A stretch of DNA of 64,000 bases from the NCBI RefSeq assembly GCF_025370775.1, contig NZ_JAMXEX010000018.1, positions 1 to 64,000 on the forward strand, written 5' to 3'. Every line of letters starts with the position of its first letter. Within the stretch, counting starts at the first letter, position 1. The stretch is from Ancylothrix sp. D3o. GTDB lineage: Bacteria > Cyanobacteriota > Cyanobacteriia > Cyanobacteriales > Oscillatoriaceae. The notes beneath the pieces are model-generated. The model was not told the origin of the DNA. It did not search any database and saw only the letters and a program-made list of their open reading frames with translations. A program made the translations under genes and the position numbers. Below are positions 59,039 through 64,000 of this stretch, piece by piece.

Positions 59039-59404
59039 CAACTTTGCCTCTTGTGTGTAAAAAAAGCCACAAAATTTGCTCCCCTCAAAAAGAAGGAGCG
59101 CTCAAAAAAATTCAAGTTTAGAAGTTAGCGGCTTTAAATTATTTCCGCATCCAAGATCACTCCTAAAGCAAACAAAATTCCCCACCTCCAACAATGAAGA
59201 GGGAAAAGGCGCTAATCTTTTTCAACGCTGCACTTGCTCGCTCCGGGTAATTTTATTTGAGATTTTAAATATTTAATTTTTGATAGCAAAAACCTTATGG
59301 ATAAAGGAAAGCAGCCCCGCATTTGTAGCCAATATTGCGTGATAAAAATATAAAAGTCTGAGACGGTTCGCTATAATGCAAAACAACCAGCCACCTTTAA
59401 AACC
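59039..59404. other. ~365-bp divergent intergenic region
   Basis: Holds promoters for the M23 gene and the phytochelatin-synthase-like gene. TATAAT at 59372-59377 is a good -10 for the latter, 28 bp before its ATG, but there is no clear -35. No gene is supported. Confidence 0.5.
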
Positions 59405-60160
59405 ATGAACCGCAGTATTAGTAAAATTTGTAACAAAAAACTCCTTTATAAACCGCTGCAAGCATTTATTTTAGGGTTGTGCATAGCCACCGGCACCTCT
59501 GTTATGGCTCAACTGCTGCCGGTCAAAGGCAACCTTATTAACCTCAATTCCCGCGAAGGCGAACAATTACTCCTAGAAAGCAAAGCCAGAACCGATTATT
59601 TACCCCTCAGCCTGCAATTTGTCACCCAAGATAACCTAGCATATTGCGGCGTTGCCAGTATCGTAATGGTATTAAATGCCTTAGAAATTCCCGCACCCGA
59701 ATCACCCGAATACGGCAAATTTCGACTTTTTACTCAAGAAAACTTTTTTAATAACGAAAAAACCCGCCAAGTCGTCGAGCCGCAAGTCGTTGCGCGTAAA
59801 GGCATGACCCTCGACCAACTCAGTCAACTCATAGAAACTTATGCAGTTAAAGTGCAAGTTTATCACGCCGGCAACAGCAGTTTAGAAGAATTCCGTAAAC
59901 TAGCCGTGCAGAATTTAGAACAACCAGGGAATTTTATTTTAGTCAATTATTTACGCAGCAGCCTAGGTCAAGAAACAGGCGGTCATATCTCCCCCATTGG
60001 CGCATACAATGAAAAAACAGACCGATTTTTAATCTTTGATGTATCCCGTTATAAATATCCCCCCATCTGGGTTAGCACCTCTGATCTATGGCAATCGATG
60101 AATACCCTAGACTCAGATTCCGGCAAAACGCGAGGATTTGTCTTAATAAACCCCCAGTAA
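59405..60160 (+). CDS. Phytochelatin-synthase-like cysteine protease
   Basis: A 251-residue protein of the short bacterial phytochelatin synthase family, like Nostoc alr0975, which cleaves glutathione to gamma-Glu-Cys and makes little phytochelatin (recalled). A signal-like hydrophobic segment is at ~19-36. The catalytic triad is Cys81 (AYCGVAS), His194 (GGHISPIG) and Asp212 (FDVSRYKYPP). Their spacing, 113 and 18 residues, equals that recalled for the Nostoc enzyme (70/183/201). Probable site: periplasm. Role: glutathione turnover or metal/xenobiotic handling. Confidence 0.9.
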   Translation: MNRSISKICNKKLLYKPLQAFILGLCIATGTSVMAQLLPVKGNLINLNSREGEQLLLESKARTDYLPLSLQFVTQDNLAYCGVASIVMVLNALEIPAPESPEYGKFRLFTQENFFNNEKTRQVVEPQVVARKGMTLDQLSQLIETYAVKVQVYHAGNSSLEEFRKLAVQNLEQPGNFILVNYLRSSLGQETGGHISPIGAYNEKTDRFLIFDVSRYKYPPIWVSTSDLWQSMNTLDSDSGKTRGFVLINPQ

Positions 60161-60351
60161 TCGCCTTTCACTTTGAGGAAATTTTTTGTTTTTTTTCCCA
60201 AAAAAATTATTTTCTTTTTTAAATAAATTGGCCGATTCATGCCCATTATAAAAGCCAATAACTCATAAATTGTTAAAAGAAAAATCCCCATTTATCTACA
60301 TGAAAATGGGTGAGGAGAAGGGGTATTTATTTATATGAATGAAAGAAAAAA

Positions 60352-60419
60352 GGACTTACGCTTTGTGTGAAAAAATCTTGACACTACTGATACTCTGCGA
60401 GGTAAAATTGCGTAAGCCC
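60352..60419. mobile_element. Possible MITE-like element (68 bp)
   Basis: Imperfect terminal inverted repeats GGACTTACGC (60352-60361) and GCGTAAGCCC (60410-60419), matching in 9 of 10 bases. GGACTTACGC-type ends recur in cyanobacterial miniature elements (recalled). The interior has TTGACA. The element lies just after the WGxxGxxG gene. Confidence 0.45.
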
Positions 60420-60427
60420 CGCAAAAT

Positions 60428-60739
60428 TTAGCGATAGTCAGAGCGGACTACATCGGGGTCGCGTTCAGTGGTGTAGCGGGTCGGTTCTTTGCGACGAGCC
60501 AAACCAGCCAAACCCAAAAGACCTAACAAGCCCAACCAACCCCAATCAAAATCATTATCGCGGGTTGTATCAGTGGTTCTGACATCATCGGTGCGGTAAT
60601 TGGGAGACGTGGTAGTGGTGGTATCAGTCCCAGAAGGAGTGTTTGTTTGAGCAGAAGCGGGTAAAGTAGCGGGCAATACAGCTAAACTAGCTGCGACTAC
60701 ACTGGCGCCCAAAAGATTGCGGATTGAAGAACGTTTCAT
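60428..60739 (-). CDS. WGxxGxxG-type exported protein
   Basis: A 103-residue protein: signal peptide (LLGASVVAASLAVLPATLPASA), a Thr/Asp-rich disordered segment, then FDWGWLGLLGLLGLAGLARR, a WGxxGxxG hydrophobic segment followed by arginines that resembles a C-terminal sorting signal. A short charged tail follows. GAGGAAAATAAATT precedes the ATG. The function is unknown; it is probably membrane- or wall-associated. Confidence 0.82.
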   Translation of the reverse strand: MKRSSIRNLLGASVVAASLAVLPATLPASAQTNTPSGTDTTTTTSPNYRTDDVRTTDTTRDNDFDWGWLGLLGLLGLAGLARRKEPTRYTTERDPDVVRSDYR

Positions 60740-60975
60740 AATTTATTTTCCTCTCGTGTTTTTTCTAATTTATCGATTCTGGCTATTAAAGAAATCAACC
60801 TGCGGGTATAAACTGAGAGTTGATTGAACGTTAACTTCAGAAATAGAAAAGTTTTTTTGATCATCAAAACCTTTGCGTAGGCTGTTTGTGCGCTCTGGTG
60901 GTTCTTGCAAAGCTTTTTAATAGTAAAAATTTGAACCAAATTAATCTAAAAGTCACCATTCCATCAAAAATTTTC

Positions 60976-61500
60976 TCACTCTTGAGAGAGAGAATCAGCA
61001 AAATCAGCTTGAAGTTGAGCAGCCACTCGCTCACCAAATTCGGCATCTGTATTAGCCAAACTCAGCATTTGGAAATACTCCTGTTTCGTTAAACCATATT
61101 GCTCAATAATAACGAAAGCCATAGCTTGCACTGAGGCCACAGTTTCGGCTGCTATTTCTGGTTGGGGCCGGCCTTGCTCAACCGTTGTTTCTGCGGTTGA
61201 CCATTGCGAAATCTGGCTTTCCACAAGCCCCAACACTTGTACATAAGCACGCACAAACTGACTGACTTTTTCCGAGGGAATGCTCGCAGCATCCAAACTT
61301 CGCTCCATCCCCCCTTGATCAGAACTACTAGGCAAAGGCACAGCCAAAGCCACCGGCGTCAAAATCGCGCTACATATAGCCATAACCAGCAAAAATAAGA
61401 TCAATCTGCGTTCTGGGCACCGGCCACAACACCACCAGAACAGCCATAAGCAGGGCCAAACAAAATAACATGACATAAAATAAAGTGCGGAAAAAATCAA
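60976..61500 (-). CDS. Exported DUF4168-like protein
   Basis: Up to 174 residues. A hydrophobic signal (LILFLLVMAICSAILTPVALA) precedes a helical domain (SEKVSQFVRAYVQVLGLVES, YGLTKQEYFQMLSLANTDAE) that matches DUF4168 in appearance. The true start is uncertain: ATG 61383 would leave a signal without its basic residues, while the upstream part (MIFSALYFMSCYF) looks unlike coding sequence; TTG at the LIL position is possible. The function is unknown. Confidence 0.72.
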   Translation of the reverse strand: MIFSALYFMSCYFVWPCLWLFWWCCGRCPERRLILFLLVMAICSAILTPVALAVPLPSSSDQGGMERSLDAASIPSEKVSQFVRAYVQVLGLVESQISQWSTAETTVEQGRPQPEIAAETVASVQAMAFVIIEQYGLTKQEYFQMLSLANTDAEFGERVAAQLQADFADSLSQE

Positions 61501-61653
61501 GCCTTCTGAAATCCAAACAATTGTGAGATAAAAAATGCCAACGACTGCCGATTGGCCTCAACTCTAATGTGGGAAAATTAACAATCGCTCCTAGAAATTT
61601 TTGCTTAGAGACAATCAAAAATACTAAGATATAGGTAAATCTACAGAGTTGGA

Positions 61654-61980
61654 ATGACTATGGCTGGCGGCGAGTCTCAGACCCAAGATTCCCTTTCCCT
61701 GCGAGAGTTGCAAGTGGTTGAACTGGTAGCTGCTGGCTTGAGTAATCAACAGATTGCCGAGCAGCTAGAAATCAGTAAACGCACAGTGGATAACCATATT
61801 AGCAATATTCTCAACAAAACTAAGTCCCAAAACCGGGTGGCCCTCGTGCGCTGGGCTTTGCAGTCGGGTAAAGTTTGCATTAATGAGGTAAATTGCTGTA
61901 TTCTGCCTCTGCCAACCAATAATGGTAACAGTGAGCCGGTACAACAGGATACACCTCAAGAGGATCACGAAGATCACTAG
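61654..61980 (+). CDS. pedR: LuxR-type regulator, PedR-like
   Basis: A 108-residue single-domain DNA-binding protein: a GerE/LuxR helix-turn-helix spans 14-75 (LSLRELQVVELVAAGLSNQQ, ISKRTVDNHISNIL). There is no receiver. The sequence after it, GKVCINEVNCC, has Cys75, Cys81 and Cys82. Synechocystis PedR (ssl0564) is a similar small LuxR protein whose redox-active Cys near residue 80 couples it to photosynthetic electron transport (recalled). ATG at the third codon is an alternative start. The next gene begins 12 bp downstream, so they are probably cotranscribed. Confidence 0.75.
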   Translation: MTMAGGESQTQDSLSLRELQVVELVAAGLSNQQIAEQLEISKRTVDNHISNILNKTKSQNRVALVRWALQSGKVCINEVNCCILPLPTNNGNSEPVQQDTPQEDHEDH

Positions 61981-61992
61981 GAGAAATTCAGC

Positions 61993-62292
61993 ATGGGAGA
62001 ACAGCTAATCAAAACTCCACCCGAAACAAAGCTGCGCGATCAAATACGCTGGCACAAACTTCCCTTGGCAGTATATCGGGAAATCGCAGCCCACTTGCGT
62101 CAAGTCCAAGGCGTGGATACTGGCTTATTGCCGGTTCCCCCTGGAGAACCCTTTGAGAGCGATCAAAGTCAAGTCGGCGGTTTATGGGTAGAGTATCCCC
62201 AAACCATTGCCCCTAGTGAACGTAATTTAATGGATCGGATTTTGGCTTACTATAACAATCGCTATGGTTCATTTGAACGTTTAAGCGTTTAA
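61993..62292 (+). CDS. Small conserved cyanobacterial protein
   Basis: A 99-residue soluble protein with LRDQIRWHKLPLAVYREIAA and VDTGLLPVP, LWVEYP, ERNLMDRILAYYNNRYG. AGGAGAAATTC precedes the ATG. It lies between the PedR-like gene and hisS, 12 bp after the former and 45 bp before the latter. I have no named family for it. Confidence 0.8.
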   Translation: MGEQLIKTPPETKLRDQIRWHKLPLAVYREIAAHLRQVQGVDTGLLPVPPGEPFESDQSQVGGLWVEYPQTIAPSERNLMDRILAYYNNRYGSFERLSV

Positions 62293-62337
62293 ATTTCCCC
62301 GCAACTTTTTAATTTTGTAAGAGTTTGTAAAAATTTA

Positions 62338-63615
62338 ATGGGCGCAATTCAAGCATTACGAGGAACGCGGGATATCTTACCCGATGAAATAGCCTATTGG
62401 CAGCGCACAGAAGCCACTGCTAGAGATATTTTAGGCCGCTGCGGTTATCGGGAAATTCGCACGCCAATTTTTGAAGAAACAGCCTTGTTTGAACGCGGAA
62501 TTGGCGAAGCAACTGATGTAGTCGGCAAGGAAATGTACACCTTTAAAGACCGGGGTGAGCGCTCTAATACCTTGCGTCCCGAAGGTACTGCCGGTGTGGT
62601 TCGTTCCTATATCGAAAATAAGCTGTTTGGACAAGGTGGCGTACAGCGTTTGTGGTACACCGGCCCCATGTTTCGCTACGAACGTCCCCAGGCCGGTCGT
62701 CAGCGTCAATTTCATCAAATTGGCGTTGAAGTATTAGGCAGTGCTGACCCCCGTGCTGATGTAGAAGTCATTGCCATTGCCACCAATTTACTCCAAACAT
62801 TAGGCTTAAAAAACTTAAATCTTGCCTTAAATTCTGTCGGCAATCGCCACGATAGACAGCAATACCGCCAAGCCTTGATAGACTATTTAACACCGTTTAA
62901 AGACGAGTTAGATACGGATTCCCAAGACCGGCTCACTCGTAATCCTTTGCGAATTTTAGACAGCAAAGATAAACGCACCCAAGAAATTGCTATCAATGCA
63001 CCCAGTATCTTAAATTATTTGGGAGAAGACTCACGCCGGCACTTTGATAAAGTTCAACAACTTTTAACAGATTTAGGCATTTCCTACGCCTTAAATCCCC
63101 GTTTAGTGAGAGGTTTAGATTACTATACCCACACCGCTTTTGAAATTCAATCCGATGATTTAGGCGCTCAGGCAACTGTTTGCGGTGGGGGCCGGTATGA
63201 TGGTTTAGTGGCAGAATTAGGCGGCCCCGAAACACCGGCAGTCGGTTGGGCAATTGGTTTAGAACGCTTAACAATTTTGTTGCAACAAATTCAACAAACT
63301 CCCCAAGCTTCCATTGATTTCTATATCGTTTCTAAGGGCGAAAAAGCCGAAGATAATGCGTTAATTTTGGCACAAAACCTACGTCAAAATAGCTTTAGTG
63401 TCGAGTTAGATTTAAGCGGCAGTGCCTTTGGCAAACAATTTAAACGAGCAGACCGAAGTGGGGCGATAGCTTGTTTGGTTCTGGGAGATGAGGAAGCTGT
63501 TAATAAAACAGTTCAGTTGAAATGGCTAAAAACTGGAGAACAAAGCGCCATTTCTCAAGCAGAATTGTTAGCCAATGTGGAAGAATTAAAGAGCCGGTTG
63601 CAGGCTGCCAAATAG
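62338..63615 (+). CDS. hisS: Histidyl-tRNA synthetase
   Basis: Class II synthetase of 425 residues charging tRNA-His. Motif 1 region (YREIRTPIFEETALFERGIG), motif 2 (TLRPEGTAGVVRSYIE, MFRYERPQAGRQRQFHQIG), the HisRS-specific LVRGLDYYTHTAFEI, motif 3 (VGWAIGLERLTILL) and the C-terminal anticodon-binding domain (~330-425) are present. The length is normal for bacteria. Confidence 0.96.
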   Translation: MGAIQALRGTRDILPDEIAYWQRTEATARDILGRCGYREIRTPIFEETALFERGIGEATDVVGKEMYTFKDRGERSNTLRPEGTAGVVRSYIENKLFGQGGVQRLWYTGPMFRYERPQAGRQRQFHQIGVEVLGSADPRADVEVIAIATNLLQTLGLKNLNLALNSVGNRHDRQQYRQALIDYLTPFKDELDTDSQDRLTRNPLRILDSKDKRTQEIAINAPSILNYLGEDSRRHFDKVQQLLTDLGISYALNPRLVRGLDYYTHTAFEIQSDDLGAQATVCGGGRYDGLVAELGGPETPAVGWAIGLERLTILLQQIQQTPQASIDFYIVSKGEKAEDNALILAQNLRQNSFSVELDLSGSAFGKQFKRADRSGAIACLVLGDEEAVNKTVQLKWLKTGEQSAISQAELLANVEELKSRLQAAK

Positions 63616-63742
63616 CTTTTTGAGAAGGGACAAGGGCACACTACCCTGTCTCTTCTTTGAAGCCACCTATGCAAATTATCTTCAATGCCTTAACAAAGTA
63701 TTATATTAAGCCAGACATTAGATATTTTTTTGAGGTTTACCT

Positions 63743-64000
63743 ATGACACCGGCAGAATTACTGCAACTTATTCAACAAGCTGCTAAAGATAAACGAACCC
63801 ATCTTGACCTTTCCGATCAAAAATTGACCCAGCTACCACCAGAAATTGGCACTCTGACAAGATTACAAGAATTATCTATAACCGGCAATCCCTTAAGTGA
63901 AATCCCGCCAGAAATAGGCAATCTAGTAAATTCAAAAAAAATTGATTTCAGTTTCAATGAACTCACAACACTGCCATCAGAAATTGGTTTAATTAATTTA
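63743..64000 (+). CDS. Leucine-rich-repeat protein, 5' part (cut by window end)
   Basis: Starts MTPAELLQLIQQAAKDKRTH at ATG 63743, with GAGG about 10 nt upstream, and stays open for 86 codons to the edge. LRR units of the bacterial type are visible (LPPEIGTLTRLQELSITGNP, IPPEIGNLV, LTTLPSEIG). Proteins with this N-terminus in filamentous cyanobacteria often continue into a Roc-COR GTPase or a further LRR array; that cannot be seen here. Confidence 0.85.
   Translation, partial: MTPAELLQLIQQAAKDKRTHLDLSDQKLTQLPPEIGTLTRLQELSITGNPLSEIPPEIGNLVNSKKIDFSFNELTTLPSEIGLINL

Noticed and set aside
60736-60939. 67-codon minus frame ending at the WGxxGxxG start (ATGA overlap)
   Set aside because: Its GAGGAAAATAAATT is better explained as the RBS of the WGxxGxxG gene, and the product has no familiar features.

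Overview
The window looks like chromosomal DNA from a filamentous cyanobacterium, probably of the Oscillatoriales (Phormidium, Microcoleus or Planktothrix type). The support is a CrtO-type beta-carotene ketolase, a likely myxol glycosyltransferase, a CYP110-like P450, a PedR-like LuxR regulator, a primitive phytochelatin-synthase homologue, very large PAS/GAF hybrid kinases, a FecR/CHASE2-cyclase pair and several small proteins of cyanobacterial type. The genome-wide palindrome HIP1 (GCGATCGC), usual in many cyanobacteria, was not noticed. The hexamer RCCGGY is instead very dense in many genes. I recognised no tRNA, rRNA, CRISPR array or complete insertion sequence.

Layout. 1-3.2 kb: a repeat-rich RTX/Ig/FG-GAP surface protein on the minus strand. 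3.9-5.1 kb: a family-2 glycosyltransferase (CruG-like). 5.6-11.1 kb: a broken receiver remnant, then two receiver-PAS-histidine kinases whose 3' ends overlap tail to tail. 11.6-17.3 kb: glycolate dehydrogenase subunits GlcE and GlcF, a type II NADH dehydrogenase and a cation/proton antiporter. 17.5-22.8 kb (minus strand): a small exported protein, a saccharopine-dehydrogenase-like oxidoreductase, CrtO and a P450. 23-26.1 kb (minus): a membrane pseudokinase and a paralogue of its C-terminal part. 26.8-33.9 kb: a 2365-residue hybrid kinase with a possible bilin-binding GAF domain. 34-40.8 kb (minus): an SLH protein, a CHASE2-adenylate cyclase, a FecR-domain protein, an armadillo/HEAT-like membrane protein and an unknown protein. 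41-43.2 kb: an alpha/beta hydrolase and HtpX. 43.3-52.2 kb (minus): a compact three-gene operon of an 1887-residue DExH helicase with a DUF1998-like tail and two unrecognised proteins. 52.3-56.5 kb: a CoaBC-like flavoprotein, a pentapeptide-repeat lipoprotein and AspS. 56.6-61.5 kb: small conserved proteins, an Rpn/DUF2887 nuclease-like gene between two identical palindromes, an M23 peptidase, a phytochelatin-synthase-like protease, a WGxxGxxG protein and a DUF4168 protein. 61.6-64 kb: a PedR-like regulator, a small conserved protein, HisS and the start of a leucine-rich-repeat protein cut by the window end.

How the genes fit together. Photorespiratory glycolate oxidation (glcEF), respiratory NADH oxidation and ketocarotenoid/glycosylated carotenoid synthesis suit a phototroph under light stress. 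Signalling is unusually heavy: three multidomain kinases, one cyclase and one pseudokinase. The FecR protein, CHASE2 cyclase and SLH protein look like one envelope-sensing transcription unit.

The strongest candidate for an undescribed system is the helicase operon at 43340-52181. It has the build of a Druantia-like anti-phage defence locus: a giant DExH helicase with DUF1998 and tightly coupled accessory genes between housekeeping genes. Its two partner proteins match nothing I can name. This is inference from architecture and was not tested by search.
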